Source of the DNA: an uncultured Collinsella sp.
GTDB lineage: Bacteria > Actinomycetota > Coriobacteriia > Coriobacteriales > Coriobacteriaceae
Assembly (NCBI GenBank): GCA_947001705.1
Contig: CAMQHT010000006.1
Location: 5,921-69,920 of the forward strand
DNA: 64,000 nt
Direction: 5' to 3'
The translations under genes and the position numbers were made by a program. Of this stretch, positions 24,238 to 32,294 are shown in pieces. Position 1 is the stretch's first letter, and each line of letters starts with the position of its first letter. Below the pieces are notes generated by a model that was not told where the DNA came from, did no database searches, and saw only the letters and a list, made by a program, of their open reading frames with translations.

Positions 24238-25119
24238 TTACTGGTCAGTCGGCTTTGCGACGCCGGACTCGTCGGACCAAAGCTCGACACCCTTGTTCTT
24301 GAGGTAGTTGTCGGCAAAGGCGCGGCGGCCGCCGGGCTTGGCGGTGAGGTCGCCCATCATATTGGAGAAACCGCCATCGACCTTGATGGCGTCTCCGGTG
24401 GTAAAGTCCGAGCGCTTGGATGCCAGGAACATGACGGCGTTGGCGATATCGCTGACCTCGCCGATGCAGCGCGTGGCGATAAGGCGGCTGCGGCTCTTTT
24501 CGACCTCGGGGTCGGCGTAAAAGCTCGCCGACATGGGGGTCTTGACAAAGCAGGGCTCGACGCAGTTGGAGCGCACGCCGTAGGGGCCCCACTCGGCAGC
24601 CAGCATCTTGGACATCATGTTGACGCCCGCCTTGGTGGAGCTGTACACGCCCGAGAACGTCTCGGGGGAGTGGCTGGCAACGGTCGAGATGTGGACCAGG
24701 CGACCCTGGCCGGCCTTGATCATCTCGCGACCAAAGCGCTGCGAGGTGATGAAATAGCCGGTGAGGTTGACGTTGAGGACTTCGTTCCAGTCGCTCAGCG
24801 GCAGGTCTTCCATGGCTGCAAAGCGCAGGATGCCGGCGGTGTTGACGAGAACGTCGACGCGGCCGAACTCGGCGATGGTGGCGTCGACGGCGGCCTGAAC
24901 CTCGGCCTCGTCGCAGGCGTTCATCTTGTAGCCCTCGGCATGGATGCCAAACTCGGCGGCGAGGTCGGCGGCTGCGGCCTTGACCTTCTCCTCGTCTAGG
25001 TCGAGCAGGACGACGTTGGCGCCGTTGCGGGCGAACTCGCGGCAAATCTCGATACCCATACCGCCGAGTGCGCCGGTCACGGCGCAGACATCGCCCTCGA
25101 GCTTAAGCCAATTGCTCAT
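24238..25119 (-). CDS. SDR-family NAD(P)-dependent oxidoreductase
   Basis: A 293-residue classical short-chain dehydrogenase. The cofactor motif is VTGALGGMGIEI, NTAGIL stands for NNAG, the catalytic Ser lies in LVHISTVAS, and the YxxxK pair is Tyr159/Lys163. The acidic VLLDLDEEK at the end of beta-2 suggests NAD(H) preference. A C-terminal extension of ~35 residues (from TAKPGGRRAF) passes the usual end. It is the first gene of the operon and is divergent from a LysR regulator. The substrate is probably a hydroxylated ring or sugar compound, inferred from the neighbours only. Confidence 0.88.
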   Translation of the reverse strand: MSNWLKLEGDVCAVTGALGGMGIEICREFARNGANVVLLDLDEEKVKAAAADLAAEFGIHAEGYKMNACDEAEVQAAVDATIAEFGRVDVLVNTAGILRFAAMEDLPLSDWNEVLNVNLTGYFITSQRFGREMIKAGQGRLVHISTVASHSPETFSGVYSSTKAGVNMMSKMLAAEWGPYGVRSNCVEPCFVKTPMSASFYADPEVEKSRSRLIATRCIGEVSDIANAVMFLASKRSDFTTGDAIKVDGGFSNMMGDLTAKPGGRRAFADNYLKNKGVELWSDESGVAKPTDQ

Positions 25120-25352
25120 AGGAACTTCCCTTCTTGTGCCTCCCGGTGGGTCGCTCCCATTAACCGACCCACGTGGTTTTCGCTGGTTATCGTATGCTTT
25201 GCATTTGTGCAGGTGAATTGCATATTTGTTAGAATGGCGTAAACCTCTGGTTTATAGCCAGCAAGACAATTTGTCCTTAATTGAGTGCGTGACCTGCCAA
25301 AACAACCTCCTTCGGCAGCGCATGGTCATACCTCTGGAAACGGGAGATTGAC
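25120..25352. promoter_or_regulatory. Divergent LysR/SDR promoter region with candidate LysR box
   Basis: A 233-nt gap. A dyad TAAACC-TCT-GGTTTA at 25240-25254 has the inverted symmetry expected for a LysR-type box. An A/T-rich stretch around 25193-25231 (TATGCTTTGCATTTGTGCA, then TTGCATATTTG) is a likely promoter zone. The LysR gene itself starts with GTG after a GGGAG site. Confidence 0.5.
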
Positions 25353-26231
25353 GTGTACGATCGACGACTCGAGGCCATAACGACCGCCGCGGAGCTGGGA
25401 AGCTTCTCGCGTGCGGCGGCAAAATTGCGCGTGTCGACCCCGGCGCTCGTCAAACAGGTGTCGGGCTTTGAGGCCGAATTTGGCATCACGCTGTTCGAGC
25501 GCTCGCATTCGGGCGTCAAGGTGACGCCGGCGGGGGCGCTTCTGATGGACGACGCGCGCTCGATCATGCGCCAGTCCGAGGACGCCCTGCGCCGCGCCCG
25601 ACGCGCAGCAGGCGATGGCGGCGCCGTGCGCCTGGGCGTGTCGATGATGTGCCCGGGGCGCCAGACGCTGTCGATGTGGACGGGCATCCACGAGCTGGAG
25701 CCATCGCTGCGTTTTGAGATTGTGCCGGTGCCTGACCTCTATGACGAGCGCGTGACCGTCATGCGCAGCCTGGGCCGCGAGGTGGATGTGGTGCAGTCGA
25801 GTTTTTCGACCCCGCGCTGGGGCGACGCCTGCCAAAAGCTCCGCATCGTCAACGTGCCGTTTTATATCGACGTGCCGCGCACAAGCCGGCTCGCGCGCAA
25901 GACGCGCATTACGGTCGCCGACTTGGAGGGCATGCGCCTGCGCGTGCTCCGCCACGGCAACGACGCCATGGACAGCCTGCGTATCGACCTTTTGGCCGAT
26001 GGCGGCATGGACGTGATCGACGTGGACAGCTTTGACTTTGCGCTCTTTAACGAGGCCGAGGAAAAGGGCGACGCGGTGCTCACCTGCGGAGCGTGGTCAG
26101 GCGTGCACCCGGCCTTTGTGGGCGTGCCATTCCTGTGCGGCCGCGAGGTGCCGGTCTTTCTGCACTACCCGCTCGAGCCCACCCTCCAAGTCCAAAAATT
26201 CGTCAACGCCATGGCCCAACTCCTCAAGTAG
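25353..26231 (+). CDS. LysR-family transcriptional regulator
   Basis: A 292-residue regulator. The helix-turn-helix (residues ~5-65, AAELGSFSRAAAKLRVSTPALVKQV) is LysR-like, followed by the linker helix and an effector-binding domain with two Rossmann-like lobes. The start is GTG 25353 with GGGAG 7 nt upstream. It is divergent from the SDR-MFS-Gfo/Idh operon, the classical arrangement for a LysR activator and its target. The ligand is probably the imported substrate or a product of it. Confidence 0.88.
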   Translation: MYDRRLEAITTAAELGSFSRAAAKLRVSTPALVKQVSGFEAEFGITLFERSHSGVKVTPAGALLMDDARSIMRQSEDALRRARRAAGDGGAVRLGVSMMCPGRQTLSMWTGIHELEPSLRFEIVPVPDLYDERVTVMRSLGREVDVVQSSFSTPRWGDACQKLRIVNVPFYIDVPRTSRLARKTRITVADLEGMRLRVLRHGNDAMDSLRIDLLADGGMDVIDVDSFDFALFNEAEEKGDAVLTCGAWSGVHPAFVGVPFLCGREVPVFLHYPLEPTLQVQKFVNAMAQLLK

Positions 26232-26243
26232 CTTACACAAAAC

Positions 26244-26275
26244 GAGGCCCTGGCCAAACGGCCAGGGCCTCACTA
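26244..26275 (+). terminator. Terminator hairpin after the LysR gene
   Basis: A perfect 12-bp stem GAGGCCCTGGCC/GGCCAGGGCCTC with an AAAC loop lies 13 nt after the stop. The T-run that follows is weak (ACTAACTTTT). Confidence 0.7.
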
Positions 26276-26310
26276 ACTTTTATTCCGTTTTAAATGACGG
26301 GCTAATCGCG

Positions 26311-26425
26311 TACAGGAGGGTGCCCCGGGGACGGGCGGGGTATTTCCTCCGCGCGCAGTTTCGCAGCGCAGCGAGAATGTTTGAGCACGGAGGAATTACC
26401 CCGCCGCCCCGGGGAACCCTCCGTC
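26311..26425. repeat. Long imperfect GC-rich inverted repeat
   Basis: Arms of about 40 nt, roughly 26313-26354 and 26387-26425, are reverse complements with a few mismatches and small shifts. The left arm contains GCCCCGGGGACGGGCGGGGT and the right arm ACCCCGCCGCCCCGGGG. It lies 12 nt before the end of the ABC transporter gene and may be its terminator. Confidence 0.7.
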
Positions 26426-26436
26426 AGTAACCGGTC

Positions 26437-28356
26437 CTACTCGAGCTCAAACGCACCCGTATACAGCTGGTAGTAATACCCGCGCTTGGCAATCAGCTCG
26501 TCATGGTTGCCGCGTTCGATGATGCGGCCGTGGTCCAGGCAGATGATCGCGTCGGAGTTGCGCACGGTGGAGAGGCGGTGCGCGATGACAAACGTCGTGC
26601 GGCCCTCCATGAGCTTGTCCATGCCCGCCTGCACGATGGCCTCGGTGCGGGTGTCGATGCTCGACGTGGCCTCGTCCAGAATCATCGCCGGCGGATCGGC
26701 GACGGCGGCGCGCGCGATCGAAATCAGCTGGCGCTGGCCCTGCGAAAGCTGGGCACCGTTACCGGTGAGCATGGTGTCGTAGCCGTCGGGCAGGCGGGTG
26801 ATAAAGTCGTCTGCGCCCGCGAGCTTGGCCGCTGCGATGCACTCCTCGTCGGTGGCGTCCAGGTTGCCGTAGCGGATGTTGTCCATCACGGTGCCGGTGA
26901 ACAGGTTCACGTCCTGCAGCACGACGCCCAGCGAGCGGCGCAGATCGGCCTTGCGAATCTTGTTGACGTTGATGCCGTCGTAGCGGATCTTGCCGTCGGC
27001 GATGTCGTAGAAGCGGTTGATGAGGTTGGTGATGGTCGTCTTGCCGGCACCGGTGGCGCCGACAAACGCAACCTTCTGGCCCGGCTTGGCAAACACGGAC
27101 ACGCCGTGCAGCACCTCGTGGTCGGGCGTGTAACCAAAGTCGACGTTATCCATGACCAGGTCGCCGCGCAGCGGCACGTACTCGATCTCGCCGGTTGCGC
27201 GGTGCGGATGTTTCCACGCCCACATGCCGGTGTGGTGGTCAGCCTCCTCGAGCTGCCAGGTGTCGGGGTTGACCTGCGCGTTGACGAGTGTCACGTAGCC
27301 TTCGTCGGCCTCGGGCTTCTCGTCGATGAGCTCAAAGATGCGGTCGGCGCCGGCGAGGCCCATGACCACGGCGTTGATCTGCTGCGAGATCTGGCCGATC
27401 TGTCCGCAGAACTGCTTGGTCATGTTGAGGAACGGCACCACGACGGCGATGGACAGCGCCATGCCCGAGATGCTCAGGTTGGGCACGCCCAGCGCCAGGA
27501 AAATGCCGCCCGCCAGTGCGACCAGCACGTAGAGCAGGTTGCCCAGGTTCATAAGGATGGGCATGAGGATGTTGGCGTACATGTTGGCCTTCTGGGAGAC
27601 CTCGAAGAGCTTTTCGTTGCGCTCGTCAAAATCGGCCTCGGCGGCAGACTCGTGGCAGAACGCCTTGACGACCTTCTGGCCGTTCATGACCTCCTCGATA
27701 TGGCCCTCGACCACGCCGAGCTCGGTTTGCTGCGCAATGAAGAAGCGCGCGGAGTTGGAGCCGAGCAGCTTGGTCATAAAGGTCATAAAGGCGACGCCGG
27801 CGATGATGACCAGGCACATCCACACGCTGTAGTACAGCATGATAAAGAACACCGTGACGATGATGATGATCGTCATGAGCAGGTTGGGCAGCGACTGACT
27901 GATCATCTGACGCAGCGTGTCGATGTCGTTGGTGTAGTGGCTCATGATATCGCCGCGCTGGTGCGTGTCGAAGTAGCGGATCGGCAGGTCCTGCATGCGG
28001 TTGAACATCATCTCGCGCAGCTTCTCGAGCGAGCCCTGCGTGACAATAGCCATGGCGCGGTTCCAGAAGAGCGAGGACAGGACGCCGACGCCGTAGATGC
28101 AGGCGAGGGTGGTCACGAGCTGCGCAATCTTGGGCTGCGCGGCCCCCCAATCGCCCGACTGCCACGATTCGCCAATAATTTGCAGGGCGCTCTGCAGGAA
28201 GGTCGCGCCGATGGAGTTGATGATGGCGCAGAGCACCACGCCGGCGACGACGAGGGGCAAAAGCACGGGATAGAAGCCAAAGAGCGTCTTGATGAGGCGC
28301 GACATGGTGCCGCCCTTGCGGTTGAGCGCGCGCTCGGCGGTCGTTGCCTTACTCAT
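26437..28356 (-). CDS. ABC exporter half-transporter, ATPase/permease (partner with consensus catalytic site)
   Basis: A 639-residue type IV ABC exporter subunit: six membrane helices (~25-330), then a nucleotide-binding domain. Walker A is GATGAGKTT (Lys439). Walker B is MILDEATSSID with catalytic Glu562. The signature is LSQGQ instead of LSGGQ. About 60 residues with an unusual HHTGMWAWKHPHRATGEIEY segment join the two domains. It overlaps the upstream gene by 8 nt (ATGAGTAA). Together they should form a heterodimeric exporter of drugs or lipids in the cytoplasmic membrane. The locus starts with a MarR regulator, which fits drug-responsive export. Confidence 0.9.
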   Translation of the reverse strand: MSKATTAERALNRKGGTMSRLIKTLFGFYPVLLPLVVAGVVLCAIINSIGATFLQSALQIIGESWQSGDWGAAQPKIAQLVTTLACIYGVGVLSSLFWNRAMAIVTQGSLEKLREMMFNRMQDLPIRYFDTHQRGDIMSHYTNDIDTLRQMISQSLPNLLMTIIIIVTVFFIMLYYSVWMCLVIIAGVAFMTFMTKLLGSNSARFFIAQQTELGVVEGHIEEVMNGQKVVKAFCHESAAEADFDERNEKLFEVSQKANMYANILMPILMNLGNLLYVLVALAGGIFLALGVPNLSISGMALSIAVVVPFLNMTKQFCGQIGQISQQINAVVMGLAGADRIFELIDEKPEADEGYVTLVNAQVNPDTWQLEEADHHTGMWAWKHPHRATGEIEYVPLRGDLVMDNVDFGYTPDHEVLHGVSVFAKPGQKVAFVGATGAGKTTITNLINRFYDIADGKIRYDGINVNKIRKADLRRSLGVVLQDVNLFTGTVMDNIRYGNLDATDEECIAAAKLAGADDFITRLPDGYDTMLTGNGAQLSQGQRQLISIARAAVADPPAMILDEATSSIDTRTEAIVQAGMDKLMEGRTTFVIAHRLSTVRNSDAIICLDHGRIIERGNHDELIAKRGYYYQLYTGAFELE

Positions 28357-30193
28357 GTGCCTCGCCTCCTTCCTGAGTCTGAGCTTGCGTTGCGGTCATG
28401 TCGGTGTTGTCTGCCGCCGTGTTCGCGTCGCCAGAGACGTCGTCGGCGTCTTGCGTACCTTCGACAGACATCTTGTTCTGCGAGGTAAAGGTCTCGCGGT
28501 AGATCTCGCTCGTCTTGAGCAGCTCGTCATGGTTGCCGATCTGCGCGATACGGCCGCCCTCCATGACGATGATGCGGTCTGCGTCCTGCACGGAGCTGAT
28601 ACGCTGGGCGATGATGATCTTGGTCGTGTTGGGCAGATAGCTTGCCAGACCTGCGCGAATCTTTGCGTCGGTCTTGGTGTCGACGGCGCTGGTGGAGTCG
28701 TCCAGGATCAAGATCTTGGGGCGACGCAGCAGGGCGCGTGCAATGCACAGGCGCTGCTTCTGACCGCCCGAAACATTGGAGCCGCCCTGTTCGATCCAGG
28801 TGTCGTAGCCCTTGGGGAAACCGTCGACAAACTCGTCGGCGCAGGCCAGATGCGCTGCCTCGCGGACTTCCTCGTCGGTGGCGTTTGGGTCGCCCCAACG
28901 CAGGTTCTCGGCGATGGTGCCGCTAAACAGCACGTTTTTCTGCAGCACCATGGCGACCTGGTGACGCAGCGCGTCCAGGTCGTAGTCGCGCACGTCCACG
29001 CCGCCCACGCGCACAGCGCCTTCGGTGGTGTCGTACAGGCGGGCGATGAGGTTAACGAGCGTGGACTTGGCCGAGCCGGTGCCGCCGATGATGCCGATGG
29101 TCTCGCCGCTCGTAATGTGCAGGTCGATATCGTCGAGCGCCTGGCGCTTCGCATGCTTGGAATACTTAAAGCTCACGTGGTCAAAGTCGATGGAACCGTC
29201 GGCAACCTCGAGCACGGGCTCGGCGGGATCGGCGATCGTGGGCTCGGCGGCCAGCACCTCGGCAATGCGGTGTGCCGATTCGTCGGCCATGGTCACCATG
29301 ACAAAGATCATCGACAGCTGCATCAGGCTCATGAGAATCTGGAAACCATAGGTAAAGGTCGAGGAGAGCTGGCCCACGTCGAACAGCGTGCCCTGGCTCG
29401 TGATGATGAGCTTGGAGCCCAGGTAGATGATGACGACAAACGCGCCGTTGACGCAGATGTTCATCATGGGGTTGTTAAAGGCGAGCAGCTTCTCGGCGCG
29501 GGTGAAGTCCATCTGGACGTCGCGCGCGGCGGTCGCGAACTTCTCCTTCTCAAAGTCTTCGCGCACATAGCTCTTGACCACGCGCATGCCGGTGACGTTT
29601 TCCTCGACGGACTCGTTAAGGGCATCGTACTTGTGGAACACGCGCGAGAAGATGGGGCGCACCTTAAAGATGATAAAGAACAGTCCAAAGCCCAGCAGCG
29701 GAATGATGACCAGGTAGACCATGGCGACGCTGCCGCCCATGATAAACGCCATGGTAAAGGCGAAGATCAATACCAGCGGCGCGCGCACGGCGATGCGGAT
29801 GATCATCATAAAGGCCTGCTGCACGTTGTTGATGTCGGTGGTCAGGCGCGTGACGAGCGAGGAGCTCGAGAACTCATCGATGTTGGCAAAGCTGAACGTC
29901 TGGATCTTGTAGAACAGGTCGTGACGCAGGTTCTTGGCGAAGCCGCAACTCGCATGGCTGCAGGTGATGCCGGCAGCGGCGCCAAAAGCAAGCGACGTAA
30001 GCGCGATGAGCACCAAAAAACCCGCGGTGGGAAGCATCTCGGCTACGGTGGCACCGTCTTTGATGGCGTCGATTAGGTTGGCGGTGATAAATGGAATCAG
30101 CATCTCGCAGAGCACCTCGCCAAGCACGAGCAATGGCGTGGCAACAGTGACTTTCATATAGTCGCGGATGCTGCCCATGAGGGTTTTAATCAT
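28349..30193 (-). CDS. ABC exporter half-transporter, ATPase/permease (partner with degenerate catalytic site)
   Basis: A 614-residue exporter subunit with an N-terminal six-helix domain and a C-terminal ATPase. Walker A reads GGTGSAKST, with Ala375 before Lys376 where Gly is usual. The signature is VSGGQ. Walker B reads LILDDSTSAVD, with Asp499 in place of the catalytic glutamate. This is the pattern of the degenerate half in heterodimeric exporters such as BmrC/BmrD and TM287/288. A low-complexity Thr/Asp/Glu/Ala-rich tail of ~45 residues ends the protein. Its ATG overlaps the marR stop by 8 nt (ATGATTAA), so the three genes are translationally coupled. Confidence 0.9.
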   Translation of the reverse strand: MIKTLMGSIRDYMKVTVATPLLVLGEVLCEMLIPFITANLIDAIKDGATVAEMLPTAGFLVLIALTSLAFGAAAGITCSHASCGFAKNLRHDLFYKIQTFSFANIDEFSSSSLVTRLTTDINNVQQAFMMIIRIAVRAPLVLIFAFTMAFIMGGSVAMVYLVIIPLLGFGLFFIIFKVRPIFSRVFHKYDALNESVEENVTGMRVVKSYVREDFEKEKFATAARDVQMDFTRAEKLLAFNNPMMNICVNGAFVVIIYLGSKLIITSQGTLFDVGQLSSTFTYGFQILMSLMQLSMIFVMVTMADESAHRIAEVLAAEPTIADPAEPVLEVADGSIDFDHVSFKYSKHAKRQALDDIDLHITSGETIGIIGGTGSAKSTLVNLIARLYDTTEGAVRVGGVDVRDYDLDALRHQVAMVLQKNVLFSGTIAENLRWGDPNATDEEVREAAHLACADEFVDGFPKGYDTWIEQGGSNVSGGQKQRLCIARALLRRPKILILDDSTSAVDTKTDAKIRAGLASYLPNTTKIIIAQRISSVQDADRIIVMEGGRIAQIGNHDELLKTSEIYRETFTSQNKMSVEGTQDADDVSGDANTAADNTDMTATQAQTQEGGEAHE

Positions 30194-30689
30194 CCAGTTC
30201 CTCCCAGGTTACACGGATTTTCTCGAGCATTTCGGCGAGCTGCTCGCGCTCGTCGTGGGTGAGGGCACTAAAGGCTTGCTCTCTAAAGCGAATGCGGGCC
30301 GCCTGGTCGATGCGGGCGTTTTCCCGGCCGGTTTCGGTCAGGCGAATGGTGAGCTGCCGTCTATCCTTGGGGTTACGGCTGCGCTCGATGAGGCCGTTGA
30401 GCTCGAGCTTGGACAGGATCTCGGAAAGCGACCCCGGCTTGAGGTCAAAGTGCATGCCGAGTTCCTGCTGCGACATCTCGCCGCCGGGTTGCTTGGCCAG
30501 CAGGCAGATGATGGGCGCCTTGCCGGATACGCCTCCGCCATGAAAATGCATGTAATGGCCGCAAAAGCCCAGGCCGCTCAGGATGCGCTTGGCGAGTTTG
30601 TCTTCGGCGCTGACCGCTTCGGGTATGTCTACCGGTTGCGACGGGTCACCGCCGGGCTCATGCGGAAGGACGAGTGGTTCAACACACAT
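30186..30689 (-). CDS. MarR-family transcriptional regulator
   Basis: A 167-residue winged-helix regulator. The core reads MSQQELGMHFDLKPGSLSEILSKLELNGLIERSRNPKDRRQLTIRLT, with the family's DxR wing (NPKDRRQ). The N-terminal ~45 residues are longer than in short MarR proteins. It heads an operon with two ABC exporter genes and probably represses it until a toxic ligand binds. AAAGGAG stands 12 nt before the ATG, a rather long spacing. TTAGG half-sites lie just upstream of the ribosome site. Confidence 0.87.
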   Translation of the reverse strand: MCVEPLVLPHEPGGDPSQPVDIPEAVSAEDKLAKRILSGLGFCGHYMHFHGGGVSGKAPIICLLAKQPGGEMSQQELGMHFDLKPGSLSEILSKLELNGLIERSRNPKDRRQLTIRLTETGRENARIDQAARIRFREQAFSALTHDEREQLAEMLEKIRVTWEELDD

Positions 30690-31015
30690 ATCTAAGCTTC
30701 GCTCCTTTCTTTAGTTAGGTAGTTGAATTGTTTTGTGCCTAACCAATTTAGGAGCACGGTAAATAAATGTCAAGGTACCAAACTTATTATGTTCGAGCGG
30801 CACTTAGGGACGTTCCTTATGTGCCGGCATTTGGGGACACTCCTTGTGTCGACTAGTCATTTAAGAACGTCCCCAACGACTAACTTCCTCCTTCCCGTAA
30901 CCTTTCCGCAACAATTCGTCCTCTGCGGTGCCAGCGCCCGTTCACAACGTCCCCTGCGCTACACTTAGTCGCACTGTGGCGCTGCCGCGCCGCGCCCGAA
31001 ACAAGGGAGACCCTC
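30690..31015. promoter_or_regulatory. marR operator candidate and repeat-rich divergent region
   Basis: A 326-nt divergent gap between marR and the pyridoxal kinase gene. CCTAA-CCAAT-TTAGG at 30738-30752 and another TTAGG at 30715-30719 form candidate MarR half-sites. A near-palindrome at 30798-30826 (CGGCAC...GTGCCG) and TTGGGGAC/GTCCCCAA at 30831-30876 belong to a repeat family also seen near 63832. No gene is seen. Confidence 0.55.
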
Positions 31016-31840
31016 ATGAAGAATACTCAGCTGCTGCTGATTAACGATATGTGCGGCTACGGCAAGGTCGCGCTTTCCGCCATGCTGCCGGTGCTGTCGC
31101 ACATGGGCTACCGTATCCATAACCTGCCGACGGCACTTGTGTCCGATACGCTCAACTATCCCAAGTTCTACATCCACGACACCACCGAGTACGTGCGCCA
31201 GAGCCTCGCCATCTGGGAGGAGCTCGGCTTTGAGTTCGACGCCATCTCGACCGGCTTTATCGTGACCGAGGAAGAGACGCGTATCATCTCGGACTTTTGC
31301 CACCGCCGCGCGCAAAAGGGCACCAAGGTGTTCGTCGATCCCATCATGGGCGACAACGGCAAGCTCTATGCCGGTGTGCCCGAGTCCACGATTGGTCTTA
31401 TGCGGCACCTGCTGGAGTGCGCAGACTACGCGGTGCCCAACTACACCGAGGCCTGTCTGCTCGCCGATACGCCTATTGCAGAGCAGATCACGCCCGATGA
31501 GGCCCGCGCCCTTGTGGACGCCGTGCGCGAGCTGGGTGCCAAGTCGGTGGTCATTACGAGCGCCGTGGTAAATGGCACGAACGCGGTTATCGGTTACGAC
31601 CATGTGGCGGGGGAGTACTTCACGATTCCCTTTGAGCTCATTCCGGTCTATTTCCCGGGTACGGGCGATACGTTCTCGGCGGTGCTCATGGGCCGCGTTA
31701 TGGCAGGTTGGAGTCTGCAGCGCGCGACGTCCGATGCCATGCGTGTGGTGGCTGAGCTTATCGAGCGCAATGCCGATCAAGAGGACAAGTCGGCCGGCCT
31801 GCCCATCGAGGCCTGCTTGGACGTGATCGACCATGAGTAA
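31016..31840 (+). CDS. Pyridoxal/pyridoxamine kinase (PdxY/PdxK type)
   Basis: A 274-residue kinase of the ribokinase fold that phosphorylates vitamin B6 vitamers in the salvage pathway. The N-terminal LLINDMCGYGKVALSAMLPVL corresponds to the substrate-binding start of this family. FVDPIMGDNGKLY and the anion-hole/catalytic motif FPGTGDTFSA (Asp218) follow. The catalytic Asp and surrounding glycine residues are intact. AAGGGAGA precedes the ATG. It overlaps the next small gene by 8 nt (ATGAGTAA), so the two are co-translated. Confidence 0.88.
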   Translation: MKNTQLLLINDMCGYGKVALSAMLPVLSHMGYRIHNLPTALVSDTLNYPKFYIHDTTEYVRQSLAIWEELGFEFDAISTGFIVTEEETRIISDFCHRRAQKGTKVFVDPIMGDNGKLYAGVPESTIGLMRHLLECADYAVPNYTEACLLADTPIAEQITPDEARALVDAVRELGAKSVVITSAVVNGTNAVIGYDHVAGEYFTIPFELIPVYFPGTGDTFSAVLMGRVMAGWSLQRATSDAMRVVAELIERNADQEDKSAGLPIEACLDVIDHE

Positions 31841-32162
31841 TGCTGGCGAGGGCGGCGTCAAGCCTGCGGGCGAGAACAAGCCGCTCGGCGCGCCGCGTGG
31901 CAAGCGTCCGCGTATCCGCGTGAGCTGCGTGGACCAGCTAGGTGCGTGCCGCTGCCACCATGGTCACAAGCCGGGCGACGTTTTTGACTTCGACCGAGAC
32001 CGCGGCAAGATGTGCGCCATGGCCTGCCATGTGGGCTTTCCCTATATCGATATCCTGCGCTATGGCGGAACCGTGCCTGGCAACGAGCCTGGTACGGCAA
32101 AGTTCTGCTGCCCCGAGGTCGACACCCTCAACGTCTGGCTTGCCGAGATCGTCGACGAATAG
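31833..32162 (+). CDS. Small cysteine-rich protein resembling the TIGR04076 family
   Basis: A 109-residue protein of unknown function. After a Gly/Pro/Lys-rich N-terminus it has RIRVSCVDQLGACRCHHGHKPGD, then GKMCAMACHVGFPYIDILRYGG and FCCPE. The order Cys-His-x-x-Gly-Asp...Cys...Pro-Tyr...Arg-x-Gly-Gly...Cys-Cys-Pro matches my memory of the TIGR04076 family. The cysteine and histidine residues could bind a metal. It is translationally coupled to the pyridoxal kinase gene. A function in B6 or cofactor metabolism would be inference only. Confidence 0.6.
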   Translation: MSNAGEGGVKPAGENKPLGAPRGKRPRIRVSCVDQLGACRCHHGHKPGDVFDFDRDRGKMCAMACHVGFPYIDILRYGGTVPGNEPGTAKFCCPEVDTLNVWLAEIVDE

Positions 32163-32163
32163 G

Positions 32164-32257
32164 TGAGCGTGGATTTTCTCCCGTTTAGAGCGCACTTGAA
32201 TGCTCAAAGTGGGAGAAAATCCACGCTCATTTTTCATGCGGGAGATTATCCACGCTC
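32164..32257 (+). terminator. 19-bp terminator hairpin with an extra half-copy
   Basis: A perfect 19-bp stem pairs 32164-32182 (TGAGCGTGGATTTTCTCCC) with 32211-32229 and is followed by TTTTTC, a strong terminator for the kinase operon. A third, diverged half (GCGGGAGATTATCCACGCTCG, 32238-32257) repeats the right arm immediately downstream. Confidence 0.8.
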
Positions 32258-32294
32258 GTTTCGCGCCGAAGGCGTGGCCTGCGACCTCGCTTTC

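Noticed and set aside
24238..25119. Bile-acid 7-beta-hydroxysteroid dehydrogenase
   Set aside because: Collinsella is known for such an SDR, but the sequence here does not resemble it as I remember it beyond general SDR motifs, and the operon context is transport plus Gfo/Idh oxidation.
26503..28488. 661-codon + strand frame opposite the ABC exporter gene
   Set aside because: Antisense shadow; the minus-strand frame has all ABC motifs, and the + frame shows only low-information Val/His/Asp/Gly sequence.
30798..30880. CRISPR-like repeat array
   Set aside because: Repeated words are palindrome halves of irregular spacing, with no regular repeat-spacer pattern and no cas genes in the window.
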